Source of the DNA: an uncultured Prevotella sp.
GTDB lineage: Bacteria; Bacteroidota; Bacteroidia; Bacteroidales; Bacteroidaceae
Length of the DNA: 64,000 bases
Assembly: GCA_900550035.1 (NCBI GenBank)
Contig: URQS01000012.1
Location: forward strand, 1 to 64,000
Reading direction: 5' to 3'
Shown here: piece after piece, positions 6,836 through 15,552 of the stretch
Numbering within the stretch: position 1 is the first letter of the stretch
Layout: each line of letters starts with the position of its first letter
The notes under the pieces: generated by a model
Databases searched by the model: none
Seen by the model: the letters and a program-made list of their open reading frames with translations, nothing else
Told to the model about the DNA's origin: nothing
Position numbers and translations under genes: made by a program

Positions 6836-9646
6836 ATGGAAAACGTATTAAAGAAACTTTTTGTTGTGTTATTGCTCTGCCTTGTGCAGTCGGCTGTGTG
6901 TCATGCCGACACGTTCAAGGGTAAGATAGTTAATGCCGAGACGGGCGAGATACTTATTGGAGCGACAATACGAAGTGAGATTAACCCACAGCCAGGATGG
7001 TCGATGCAGAATCAGACAGAGACCGACAGCACTGGTTGCTTCTTTCTCAACGCAAGTTGGGAGGGTCGCATCATGTTCACGTTCAGCATGATTGGATATA
7101 AGAATGCGCGCAAGGTGGACTATGCTTACGGTAAAGAAGTGAATGACACTACCGACCTTGGCATCATAAAGCTTCAGCCTACTGCCCTTATGCTGAAGGA
7201 TGTGGAGGTGACGGCAAAGATGCCTCGCATCACGATGTCGGGCGACACCATTGTGTTCAATCCCGAAGCATTCAAGCTGAAGGAGGGGGCACGTCTCGAC
7301 GAACTCATCAAAAAGTTGCCAGGAGTGGAGAACCGTGACGGCAAACTCTACTGGAACAACAAACCCATACGCTTGATGATGAATGGCAAGAACCTGTTTG
7401 GTGGCGACCAGATTATAGGTCAGTTGCCAGCCGAGGTGGCAGGCAAGCTGAAACTGTACGACCGCAAGTCGGAACTGGCTCGACATACAGGCAAGGATGA
7501 AGGCGATGAAGACCATGTGCTCGACATTCAGGTGAAACCAGGTTTTCTTGACAAGTGGTATGGCAATGTTGAGGCGCGATATCAGACAAAGAAGCGCTAC
7601 ATGTTTAATGTCACCGCCAGCAAGCTGAGCGACCACGACCCGCAGATGGTTTATGCACAGGCAAACAATGCCAATCGCTATATTGACAGAACCATGAATT
7701 CTTCAATGAACGCTAATATCGACGGCGACGGCAAGAGCCAATACGGATCGTACAACTATCAGCACAACTGGCAGACCAAGGGTGCTGACAAATTCGACAA
7801 CAACAGTTTTGACATTAGTGCAAATATGGGACACAGCGACGGTTGGAACACAATAGGTCGGTCTACCGAGACCTTCTTCCCCAACCAGGAACGCACGTTT
7901 GCCGTGTCAGAAAGCTATCGCTACAAACATAAGATAACTCCACAGATGCAGGCACGTCTCTTTGCCTACACCGACTCGCTGAACACTATCAGTGTGAACG
8001 TGAAGGCTACATACGAGAAAATCCGAAACACTGATGAGAACAAGGGCGCCTCGTATGGCTATGAGCCAAACCAGTTTGAATATCATTCGCTCAGTGCTGC
8101 TCTTGCCGCCAAGCCCGGCGACGCACTCTACGAACGACTCATCACACGCAATCGCAACTATCAGTCTTCCGAACAGCAGACACGTGGCATCAACATCGAT
8201 TATACGTGGAAGCACTTCCTCGGCAAGAAAGGCTCGTTCTCTCTGCAAGGCTACACCAACATCAATGGAGCCAATGAGGACACACACATCAACCGCAATC
8301 TGGAGTATCTGCGCGAAAAGCGAAGCGAGACAGTATGGCAGTATTACGACCGCAGCAACCATAATCTTAGCACACGTCTTGGTGCTTCGTTCGACTATTG
8401 GTTTGGCAAAAAGGTGTATGTCAACATTCTCGACAACGTGACCTATTCACGCACACGCACCACACGCGATTTCTTCACCGACAACAACGAGCAGAACGTA
8501 GTAGGCGGCACACCTACAACGCTCGACCCTACAAATGCTATGAGCTATCTTATGCACAAGTGGACTAACCAACTGACGTTGAAGTCGACCATCACACCGG
8601 TGAAGGCTCTGATGATTATGCCTAAGTTCAGCTGGAACGTCTATCGTGAGAATACCGACTACCGCTACGGACCGCTCGACACTACAGCCGTGCGTACGAG
8701 CCAGACCTACGAGCCGTCGATATTCTTGAAGTGGAAGATGAACCGTATGCGCAATATGGATCTCTCGTTTGCCTACACCACCACTGTGCCCGACCTCGTC
8801 AGCACTCTCGCCTACCGCAACACCATCGACCCGCTCGCAATATCTACAGGTAACCCATTGTTGCGCAATTCGCACAGACACACCACTACGTACAACTATC
8901 ACCGCATGTGGCTGCGCAAGCAGATAGTGATGGGACTGAGCGCATCGTACATCAAGGACATCAATCCCGTTGCCACACTCTATCGCTACAACTCATCTAC
9001 GGGTGTGTATGAGTCGAAGCCTATGAACGTGAAGGGTGGCGATATGTGGAAGTTCGGATTCAACTACGACCAGGGCATGGGCGTTTACTTCCGACTGATG
9101 AACAAGTTTGCATTACTCACGTCGAAGTCGTACGGATTCCTTACGATTGTTGACAACGTCGATCCCAACGCCATTCCCGACCTCAACCTGCAGAAGCGCC
9201 TTGGCATTGACGAGAACATGGAGTTTTCGTATGAGGCAGAGAAGGTTCAGCTGACGCTGTTCAACCGTTTGCAGTGGAACCGCTATCGTTACGAAGACAC
9301 TTCGTACAACACCAGTCCGCTATATAACAGCGCTGGAATAGAAGCTACGCTCCATCTCTCGCCGTTCGAACTGTATATACGATTGTCTGACGATTATCGT
9401 TCGGGCTATGCCACTTCAGCAATGAACGGACACAAACTTATGTCGCAAGCAAGCATCAGCTATGGTTTCTGCAAGAACAAGTGCAGGCTGTCGTTATATG
9501 TTGATGATATCTTCAACAAGGACATTTGGTACGAGAGCGACTACTCGGCATATCAGCGCAGCGAATCTTCGGTAAACTATATTCACCACTATGCAAATCT
9601 TAGGTTTACATACACATTTGATGCCAAGGCTAAGAAGAAAAAATAA
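6836..9646 (+). CDS. outer-membrane beta-barrel protein, TonB-receptor-like
   Basis: The 936-residue protein has a signal peptide ending near CHA, a carboxypeptidase-regulatory-like beta domain (residues about 28-110, FKGKIVNAETGEILIGATI), a plug-like segment (ITMSGDTIVFNPEAF, LDELIKKLPGVENRDGK) and a long barrel of aromatic-rich strands to the C-terminus. This is the outer-membrane beta-barrel family typical of Bacteroidetes rather than a SusC with SusD partner; no SusD gene is nearby. It ends with a Lys-rich tail (DAKAKKKK) instead of a terminal aromatic residue. It sits directly downstream of the sigma-TlpA scar, so it may once have been the last gene of that lost operon. The substrate is unknown. 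Confidence 0.8.
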   Translation: MENVLKKLFVVLLLCLVQSAVCHADTFKGKIVNAETGEILIGATIRSEINPQPGWSMQNQTETDSTGCFFLNASWEGRIMFTFSMIGYKNARKVDYAYGKEVNDTTDLGIIKLQPTALMLKDVEVTAKMPRITMSGDTIVFNPEAFKLKEGARLDELIKKLPGVENRDGKLYWNNKPIRLMMNGKNLFGGDQIIGQLPAEVAGKLKLYDRKSELARHTGKDEGDEDHVLDIQVKPGFLDKWYGNVEARYQTKKRYMFNVTASKLSDHDPQMVYAQANNANRYIDRTMNSSMNANIDGDGKSQYGSYNYQHNWQTKGADKFDNNSFDISANMGHSDGWNTIGRSTETFFPNQERTFAVSESYRYKHKITPQMQARLFAYTDSLNTISVNVKATYEKIRNTDENKGASYGYEPNQFEYHSLSAALAAKPGDALYERLITRNRNYQSSEQQTRGINIDYTWKHFLGKKGSFSLQGYTNINGANEDTHINRNLEYLREKRSETVWQYYDRSNHNLSTRLGASFDYWFGKKVYVNILDNVTYSRTRTTRDFFTDNNEQNVVGGTPTTLDPTNAMSYLMHKWTNQLTLKSTITPVKALMIMPKFSWNVYRENTDYRYGPLDTTAVRTSQTYEPSIFLKWKMNRMRNMDLSFAYTTTVPDLVSTLAYRNTIDPLAISTGNPLLRNSHRHTTTYNYHRMWLRKQIVMGLSASYIKDINPVATLYRYNSSTGVYESKPMNVKGGDMWKFGFNYDQGMGVYFRLMNKFALLTSKSYGFLTIVDNVDPNAIPDLNLQKRLGIDENMEFSYEAEKVQLTLFNRLQWNRYRYEDTSYNTSPLYNSAGIEATLHLSPFELYIRLSDDYRSGYATSAMNGHKLMSQASISYGFCKNKCRLSLYVDDIFNKDIWYESDYSAYQRSESSVNYIHHYANLRFTYTFDAKAKKKK

Positions 9647-9854
9647 ATGACTGAACTTTCGCAAGTTCAGGAGTTAATGGTATTAAAGAAGTTATCACTC
9701 CCTTCGGTTGTTCAAGAAGTTAACGGACAATAGCTTTATTGCTTAAATAATAGGACATTTGTCCATTAACTTCACGAGCGAAGCGAGTTATCTTCCTATA
9801 ACTTCCTATAACTACTTTCGCTTGCGAAACTTAAATAAATTACTGTATACGAAA

Positions 9855-9900
9855 AACGGGAACAGCAGACATTTGATTGTCTGTTGTTCCCGTTGTTTTT
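9855..9900. terminator. bidirectional terminator
   Basis: Arms aacgggaacagcagac (9855-9870) and its near-complement (9879-9894) are followed by a T run; an A run lies on the other side. It ends the barrel gene and the NlpE-like gene. The remaining bases from 9647 hold only short repeats (two acttcctata units and palindromes such as ttcgcttgcgaa). Confidence 0.75.
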
Positions 9901-9921
9901 TAGAGTTCAGAAAGGTTTGTC

Positions 9922-10376
9922 TTACTTTTTGGTCAGCACGTACAGCTTTGCCATTTCGCCTTCGGCTTCATTGCCGAGCGAGTCGGTCATGACACGCTCT
10001 TGCTGTCCTTAACCTTATAGAATGTATGTTCGCCGCTTGACGGACGTACCAGCATCAAGACATTGCCGTCGAGAACCTGCAGCACGCCACTTGCCTCGTC
10101 GTGTCCGTCCTTACGGTCGATGTAGTCCTGTTTCAGCTCGTATGTGCTGTCGGCATTGATAGTTAGTACGGTCTTAATGCCCGGGCAGTCGGCAGCAGGC
10201 AGAGTGCCTTCGTACGTGCCGGCAACAGCAGCCAGATCAACATTCTCGCTGGCTATGGTTGTGTCAGCTACACTTGTTGAATCGTTGTTTGCTTCGTTCT
10301 GTGCGGTCTTCTTGTCATTGCAAGAAACCATGATAGCTGCAGCCATTACTGCAACGTAAATTAGTTTTCTTCTCAT
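9922..10376 (-). pseudogene. NlpE-like lipoprotein, C-terminus frameshifted
   Basis: A lipoprotein signal peptide (MVSCNDKK, lipid Cys about residue 20) is followed by an NlpE N-terminal domain: GTYEGTLPAADCPGIKT then TINADSTYEL. The first frame stops at 9987 after KVKDSKSVS. A second frame continues exactly from there as MTDSLGNEAEGEMAKLYVL TKK with a stop at 9922-9924, the ending expected for this family. One added base joins both into about 151 residues. NlpE proteins often have CADC at this position; here it reads AADC, so one Cys of the pair is missing. NlpE-type lipoproteins link envelope or copper stress to signalling. Confidence 0.65.
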
Positions 10377-10428
10377 ACTTCTTTAGCGTTTTGTTGTTAT
10401 TTTCCTTTTATTATTTGTTCTCTACTGT

Positions 10429-10938
10429 TTATTTCTTGTTCTCTACAGCTGCCGGAGTCCAGTTGTTGAAGAATCGCAGCACCTTCTTTTCGCTGTAGCT
10501 CTTTTCTTCTTCAAGAAAACTTGAGTCTTGTGTATGCAACACTTTGCCATTGGCATCAAGTACAACGAATACGGGGAATCCGAAGCGTGCCGGATAGTCA
10601 AGACGCTGCATCAGACGGGCATCTCTCTTTGCAGCCTCTTCGCCACCTGCCTTGCGCGGATTGTAGTTGACGTGCAAGTAGACGAAGTTGTCGTTAATCA
10701 CCTTGTTGACAGCTTGGTCTTTCTCGGCAAAGTCGGCAAATCGCAGACACCACGGACACCAGTTGCCACCTACTTGGCAAACTACATACTTGCCTTCGGC
10801 CTTAGCCTTGCCGAGAGCTTTGTCAATCTGCTCCATCGGGTCGATGTTCTCATTATATACCTTCTTCAGTGCGGTCTGTGCCGTGATTGTCATCACGGTC
10901 ATCAGCATGAACGTTGCTGTTATGAATAATCTTTTCAT
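10429..10938 (-). CDS. periplasmic thioredoxin-fold protein
   Basis: Signal peptide (MKRLFITATFMLMTVMTITA) followed by about 145 residues of thioredoxin fold. The active site GGNWCPWCLRF lies near residues 57-67, a CxxC of the type seen in thioredoxin-7/DUF255-like proteins. A conserved FGFPVFVVLDANGKVLHTQ near 120 supplies the cis-Pro loop and following strand. It probably reduces or isomerises disulfides in the periplasm. It lies between the NlpE-like lipoprotein gene and the nitroreductase gene, all on the minus strand with short gaps, which suggests one stress-related transcription unit. Confidence 0.8.
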   Translation of the reverse strand: MKRLFITATFMLMTVMTITAQTALKKVYNENIDPMEQIDKALGKAKAEGKYVVCQVGGNWCPWCLRFADFAEKDQAVNKVINDNFVYLHVNYNPRKAGGEEAAKRDARLMQRLDYPARFGFPVFVVLDANGKVLHTQDSSFLEEEKSYSEKKVLRFFNNWTPAAVENKK

Positions 10939-10958
10939 CTGTATTTCTGTTTTGTGGG

Positions 10959-11467
10959 TTAGATTTCTTCTACAATCTCATCCATTGCCTTACGTTTCTT
11001 TTCAGCACGTGGGCAATCCTCGGCTATATGTCCGATTGGTATGATGGCAACTGTCTCATAATTGTCCGACGGGAACAGTTCGCTCATTACGTTGGTGTCG
11101 TAGTTGCACACCCAGCAAGTGCCCAGTCCGCGCTCTGCAGCAGCGAGACACAGGTGCTCTACGGCTATGGCTACGTCGATGTCGCCATGTGGCTTGTCGT
11201 CATAGCGTGTGTCCAGCACTCGTCATTGTTCTTCATACATACAATGTAGAGTGGGGCGGTGCGGAACCAATCGCGGTCGTATGTGCGCCAAAGTTTCTCT
11301 CTTGCCTCTTTGCTGCGCACAACGACAAACTTCCAAGGCTGTCTATTAACTGCCGATGGAGCCATTCGTACGCACTCCAAAATGTAGTTGAGGTCGTCGT
11401 CGCTTACGGGCTCATCAGTATATTTGCGAACCGAGAAGCGTGTCTGTGATAATTCAAGTATATTCAT
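10959..11467 (-). pseudogene. nitroreductase-family protein, frameshifted
   Basis: The first frame from ATG 11467 gives the FMN-binding start of the nitroreductase family (TRFSVRKYTDEPVSD, then MAPSAVNRQPWKFVVV) and runs to KNNDECW before drifting to a stop. The correct continuation is in another frame from about 11205: RYDDKPHGDIDVAIAVEHLC, ERGLGTCWVCN, and an end rich in Lys and Glu. The switch lies in a CACAC run; losing one CA unit or adding one base restores about 169 residues. An intact protein would be an FMN-dependent NAD(P)H oxidoreductase. Either a young pseudogene or a read error. Confidence 0.7.
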
Positions 11468-11556
11468 TTCCGTTTTGTTTAATCAGTCATTTCAATGGCG
11501 CAAAATTACGTATTTAAAATCAAAATATATTTATCGGCGTTTGAAAAAGTTATAAA

Positions 11557-11588
11557 TTTGTTGGTTTATTAATTTTTTTATACTTTTG
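11557..11588 (+). promoter_or_regulatory. promoter of M6 metalloprotease gene
   Basis: TTTG at 11557-11560, a 20-bp spacer and TACTTTTG at 11581-11588 form an exact consensus promoter. Because the -7 box covers the in-frame GTG at 11588, translation must begin later, at ATG 11618. Confidence 0.75.
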
Positions 11589-11617
11589 TGGATATATATC
11601 TTAAAACTTATAGTGCC

Positions 11618-14212
11618 ATGAATCATCATAGATACATCACTCTTTTAGTTTCCTTGTTTTGTGCGTTGACAATCTCTGCAATCCCGGCAAAGCGCTCGAA
11701 AACAATGGTACGCCAACCCGATGGCAGTATGATTGCTGTTATGACGCGTGGTGACGAGAACTTCCATTATATGTCTACCGAAGACGGTTTGCCGATAGTC
11801 ATGAATGCTGACAAGGCTTATTGCTATGCGTATATGGCTGACGACGGAGTGTTGCGTGCTTCGGCACAGATGGCTCATGACGCAAAGAAGCGTACGCAGG
11901 CTGAAAATACTTTTATCATAGGACATAAGAAGGAGGTGGAGCACATTGCCAGCTTCGCTTCCAAGCGTGCGGCAATGCGTAATGAGGCTCGTTTTCAGCG
12001 ACTTGCAGGACGTAAGGCTGCAAAGGCAGCTTCGGGCAATCCGCTTACACGTATGGCTGGAGCTACTGGTGGTGAAGGAATTGGCGTTACGGGTAAGCGA
12101 AAGGGTCTTGTCATTCTTGTTGATTTTCAAGATGTGAAGATGCAGTCGGCTCACGACAATGCCGAATGGAATGACTTCTTTAATAAGGTAGGCTATAACA
12201 GGCTTGGCAATTCAGGTTCGGTGCATGACTATTTTTATAGTCAGAGCTATGGACTGTTCGACTTGTCGTTTGACGTTGTCGGACCGGTGACCGTATCGAA
12301 GAATATGGCTGACTATGGTGCCAATGACGAAAAGGGTAATGATAAGGATCCTGGCGGAATGATTTATGAGGCTTGTAAACTTGCTGCCGATAAGGTGAAC
12401 TTTGCCGACTATGATTGGGACGGCGACGGCGAGGTGGATCAGGTTTTTGTGATATATGCAGGTCATAGTGAGGCTACAAAGCCCGAATTGATACCTAATA
12501 CTATTTGGCCACATGAGTGGAACTTGCATGCTGCTGGTTATTCGCTTACTCTCAATGGGGTCAGGATAAATACTTATGGATGTACAGCCGAGCTTAACGA
12601 CTATGGCAGAACAGACATGGCTGGTATTGGTACGGCTTGTCATGAGTTCAGCCATTGTCTTGGTCTGCCTGATATATACGATACATCGGGTGGCGATTGT
12701 TTTGGCATGGACATGTGGGACGTGATGGACTATGGATCGTATGCTGGCAATGGCTATCGTCCGGTGGGTTATAACACATACCAACGTTGGGTGAGTGGGT
12801 GGATGCAGCCAAAGGTGCTGAGCAAGCCTGCTGATGTGTATGACTTGCCGGCTTTGAGCGATTCGCCAAAGTCGTATGTTGTCTACAACGACAAGCGGCC
12901 TGCTGAATATTATATCTTTGAGAATCGTCAGCAAACTGGGTTTGACAAGGAATTGCCGGCACACGGAATGCTTGTTATTCATGTGGACTATTATAGCTCG
13001 ATATGGGAATATAATGAGGTGAATACTGTATCGTCGCACCCGCGTTTTGGCATTGTGGCTGCTGACAACGACCGTAGTAAGAATACGCTTGAGGGCGATA
13101 CTTATCCCGGTACGTCGGGCAATACATCGCTAACTGATAGTTCTCAGCCAGCTACAATATTATTCAATGGCAATAGTGTTGGACACACACCGCTTGGCAA
13201 GCCAGTAACTAATATCTCTGAGAGTTCGGATGGATTGATTTCGTTCTTGTTTATGGGTGGTGCTCCTTCTGTGCCTACAGAATTGAATTCAGTGCAGACA
13301 AGTGCCACTTCGTTTCGTGCTTCATGGAATGAGGTGGAGTCGGCAGACTGCTATAATCTTCAGCTTGAAGAACTTGGACGTGTGTCACCTCAGGAGAATT
13401 TGCTGTTGGCTGAAGACTTTAGTGAATGGGGAAGTGGAAATACCGGTGATGGCACTAAGGACTTGGGGTATAAGCTTGATGATTTAATGGCTAATAAGGG
13501 ATGGAAAGGAAATAAAGTTTATAAAGGTGTCGGCAGGATGAAACTTGGCACTTCTAATGGCACAAGTTGCTATCTTATTTCGCCATTTATAAAAAATAAC
13601 AAATCTGCTAAAGTCACCATAAGTTTCGTTTCCCAAGTATACAGGGCTGACACACCAAAGGTGATGCTGTCAGTTATTGATTCTGAAGGAGATAATATTG
13701 ATAGGGTAGATGTTGTTCCTAATGGTAAGCGGCAGTTGATAGTTTTTGACAATCCGTCTTGCCAACCTTTCAATTTGATGGTGAAACCCGTTGCCAGATG
13801 TTATGTCTACTCTATTGGCATATACGATGGTGGTTTCACTGAAAGCGACTTTGCTGCCACTCGTGCTACGGGCGATGTTATGTCGGTGAATGGTGTGAAT
13901 GATACCGAATATGAGTTCACATCGTTGCAGCCTGATGTTTCGTACCAATGGCGTGTGCAAGCTGTAAAGAGAGGAGTTGCACAAAAGTGGAGCGGTTGGC
14001 GTAACGTGAAATTGTCAAGTGGCAACACTGGGGTTGAATCGGTTTATGATGAACAAAATGTCATCACGCCGTCTACCATAGTGTCTGTATATTCGCTTAG
14101 CGGAGTGTTGCTTGGACATATGCCTTACGCTTCGTTTCTGCGCAATGGTAGGTTTGTAGGTGTGTACATACTGAAGAGTGGAGCAAAGACGTTTAAGATG
14201 ACAAAATGTTAA
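11618..14212 (+). CDS. secreted M6-family metalloprotease
   Basis: The ATG at 11618 gives a signal peptide (MNHHRYITLLVSLFCALTISA). The catalytic domain shows the zinc motif HEFSHCLGLPDIYD near residue 345, followed by the conserved DMWDVMDYGSY. A propeptide-like region precedes it (PDGSMIAVMTRGDENFHYM), as in immune-inhibitor-A type M6 peptidases. After it come a beta-sandwich segment, a fibronectin-III-like stretch (YQWRVQAVKRG) and a C-terminal 80-residue module ending GRFVGVYILKSGAKTFKMTK, which resembles the type A sorting domain of the type IX secretion system. Length 864 residues. Role: extracellular protein degradation. No operon partner. Confidence 0.85.
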   Translation: MNHHRYITLLVSLFCALTISAIPAKRSKTMVRQPDGSMIAVMTRGDENFHYMSTEDGLPIVMNADKAYCYAYMADDGVLRASAQMAHDAKKRTQAENTFIIGHKKEVEHIASFASKRAAMRNEARFQRLAGRKAAKAASGNPLTRMAGATGGEGIGVTGKRKGLVILVDFQDVKMQSAHDNAEWNDFFNKVGYNRLGNSGSVHDYFYSQSYGLFDLSFDVVGPVTVSKNMADYGANDEKGNDKDPGGMIYEACKLAADKVNFADYDWDGDGEVDQVFVIYAGHSEATKPELIPNTIWPHEWNLHAAGYSLTLNGVRINTYGCTAELNDYGRTDMAGIGTACHEFSHCLGLPDIYDTSGGDCFGMDMWDVMDYGSYAGNGYRPVGYNTYQRWVSGWMQPKVLSKPADVYDLPALSDSPKSYVVYNDKRPAEYYIFENRQQTGFDKELPAHGMLVIHVDYYSSIWEYNEVNTVSSHPRFGIVAADNDRSKNTLEGDTYPGTSGNTSLTDSSQPATILFNGNSVGHTPLGKPVTNISESSDGLISFLFMGGAPSVPTELNSVQTSATSFRASWNEVESADCYNLQLEELGRVSPQENLLLAEDFSEWGSGNTGDGTKDLGYKLDDLMANKGWKGNKVYKGVGRMKLGTSNGTSCYLISPFIKNNKSAKVTISFVSQVYRADTPKVMLSVIDSEGDNIDRVDVVPNGKRQLIVFDNPSCQPFNLMVKPVARCYVYSIGIYDGGFTESDFAATRATGDVMSVNGVNDTEYEFTSLQPDVSYQWRVQAVKRGVAQKWSGWRNVKLSSGNTGVESVYDEQNVITPSTIVSVYSLSGVLLGHMPYASFLRNGRFVGVYILKSGAKTFKMTKC

Positions 14213-14218
14213 CATCTG

Positions 14219-14974
14219 TCATTTTTCAAAGTGCTGGTAGTCTTTCAGCGAACGCCAGCTACCTCCCCATGTAAATCCGTGCTGCGTAAACAGGCGGTAG
14301 GCAAGGTCGTTGCGATCAATCTTGTATTTGAATTGTTTGCTTCGGTTGGCATATTGGCGGCCTTTCTCTGGGTTGACAATTGTCTTTCCGTTGGGGCGAT
14401 GCTTTACGTAGGGGTTGTAAAGCGGGTTGATGTCAACGGCTTTGCCCATACTATGCTTTGACAGTTTTTTAGAACCTGCTACAGCTCGGTAGTTGAAGCA
14501 TGACGTGTTGTTATGATTCATCGATGTCACGTCGTCGGCATCGTAGTCGTCAATCAGTTGCATGCGCTCAATGGGGTAGTGTGCATCATACAATTTGCGG
14601 AATATCTCAATCAGATTGTTGGCTATGTCCTTATGGCAAATCATCTCGCCAGTCATTATCCGTCCGTCAACTGTGTAGTGCAACAGCTGCAGATAGCGCA
14701 GCTCGGTGCGAGGCAGTGTGCAGTTGGTTTTGTACGACTTTCCGTATCTGCGTGCAAAGAGTTGGCTGTCTATTGTCTTCTTGCAGAAGTAATGTTCAAG
14801 TCCATTTTTCTTGATTTCTGCTATATTTATGGTCTTTCCTGCTTGCCAATGTTCTGTTGAGGCTGTAATTGCAGCGTTGGTATTTGCATTATTTGGAATA
14901 CATGTGAATGTTTCGGCTCTTGATAAAGAGGCGAATGTCAGGGCAACTGTTGTCAGAAGTGTCTTTGTATTCAT
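14219..14974 (-). CDS. M15-family peptidase (D-Ala-D-Ala carboxypeptidase-like)
   Basis: A signal peptide (cleavage near SRAETF) is followed by an M15 peptidase core. Landmarks: IDDYDADDVTSMNHNNTSCF, then the zinc motif SKHSMGKAVDINP (SxHxxGxAxD) near residue 180, and the second zinc site DYQHFEK at the extreme C-terminus preceded by GFTWGGSWRS. These residues suit an L-alanyl-D-glutamate or D-alanyl-D-alanine peptidase acting on peptidoglycan or free peptides in the periplasm. Its stop is 6 bp from the stop of the convergent M6 gene, with no terminator hairpin between them. Confidence 0.8.
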   Translation of the reverse strand: MNTKTLLTTVALTFASLSRAETFTCIPNNANTNAAITASTEHWQAGKTINIAEIKKNGLEHYFCKKTIDSQLFARRYGKSYKTNCTLPRTELRYLQLLHYTVDGRIMTGEMICHKDIANNLIEIFRKLYDAHYPIERMQLIDDYDADDVTSMNHNNTSCFNYRAVAGSKKLSKHSMGKAVDINPLYNPYVKHRPNGKTIVNPEKGRQYANRSKQFKYKIDRNDLAYRLFTQHGFTWGGSWRSLKDYQHFEK

Positions 14975-15004
14975 ATTGATTCTGTAGTAGGAGCGGTAAG
15001 GGCA

Positions 15005-15039
15005 TAAAAAAAACCGCCGACCCTGAGGGTCAGCGGTTA
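15005..15039 (-). terminator. terminator of the small lipoprotein gene
   Basis: Stem aaccgccgaccc / gggtcagcggtt (15012-15039) with a three-base loop; on the minus strand it is followed by eight T. It lies 30 nt past the stop of the gene ending at 15070. Confidence 0.85.
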
Positions 15040-15069
15040 ATTTCTCATTTTTTCTGTTCGAGCTAACTA

Positions 15070-15237
15070 TTACTCAGCTACAGTTGTATCAGCAGCAACA
15101 GCAGTTGTGTCAACAGTTGTGTCAGCTACCTGAACGGTGTCGGTGTCAGCGTTAGCAGCAGGAGCTGCAGTCTTGTTACCACATGATGCGAAAGAGATAG
15201 CTGCGATAGCTACGAACATTAAAACCAATTTCTTCAT
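15070..15237 (-). CDS. small Ala/Thr-rich lipoprotein
   Basis: The 55-residue product starts at ATG 15237 (MKKLVLMFVAIAAISFASCG); the upstream ATG at 15267 would add ten residues before the signal peptide. The lipobox Cys is residue 19. The mature part is low-complexity, with repeated DTT, VDTT and VADTT units and acidic residues, typical of small abundant Bacteroidetes lipoproteins of unknown role. A minus-strand TACCTTTG -7 box at 15297-15290 and a strong terminator frame a monocistronic transcript of about 280 nt. Confidence 0.75.
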   Translation of the reverse strand: MKKLVLMFVAIAAISFASCGNKTAAPAANADTDTVQVADTTVDTTAVAADTTVAE

Positions 15238-15289
15238 TTTCTTTGCTTTTTTAAATCTGTAAAACAATCATTTGTTTATTAAAACATTG

Positions 15290-15297
15290 CAAAGGTA
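15290..15297 (-). promoter_or_regulatory. -7 element of the small lipoprotein gene
   Basis: Minus-strand TACCTTTG. It lies about 50 nt upstream of the start at 15237; no exact -33 TTTG is seen. Confidence 0.5.
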
Positions 15298-15497
15298 TAT
15301 ATTTTTTTGATACAACGTTCAACTTTTTAGGTTTTTTTTTTGAGAATTTTGTAACCCATTTGAAAAGTGTTGAAAATCAATAAGATACAGACTGTAAACG
15401 AATGTTAATCTTTTTGACAGGTCTCTCTGATACCACTTTTGACGTCATTTTTGTTGTTTTGTGTGCGTACAAAACATCATTCATAAAATCTTTTTAC

Positions 15498-15505
15498 TAT
15501 CTTTG
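15498..15505 (+). promoter_or_regulatory. -7 element of mtaB
   Basis: TATCTTTG, 48 nt before the mtaB ATG. No exact -33 TTTG at 19-21 bp. Confidence 0.5.
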
Positions 15506-15552
15506 CACCTGTTAAGCCACAGTTGGCTTTTGTATATTATATATAATGTGAA

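Noticed and set aside
6869..7636. 255-codon open frame antisense to the outer-membrane barrel gene
   Set aside because: The opposite strand has a clear signal peptide and domain structure; the antisense protein has no domain and mirrors codon bias.
6836..9646. SusC/SusD polysaccharide-utilisation locus
   Set aside because: No SusD-like lipoprotein, no glycoside hydrolase and no SusC plug motif near either receptor-like gene.
12212..13039. 275-codon open frame antisense to the M6 protease
   Set aside because: It overlaps the zinc motif region of a well-supported gene and has no recognisable domain or start signal.
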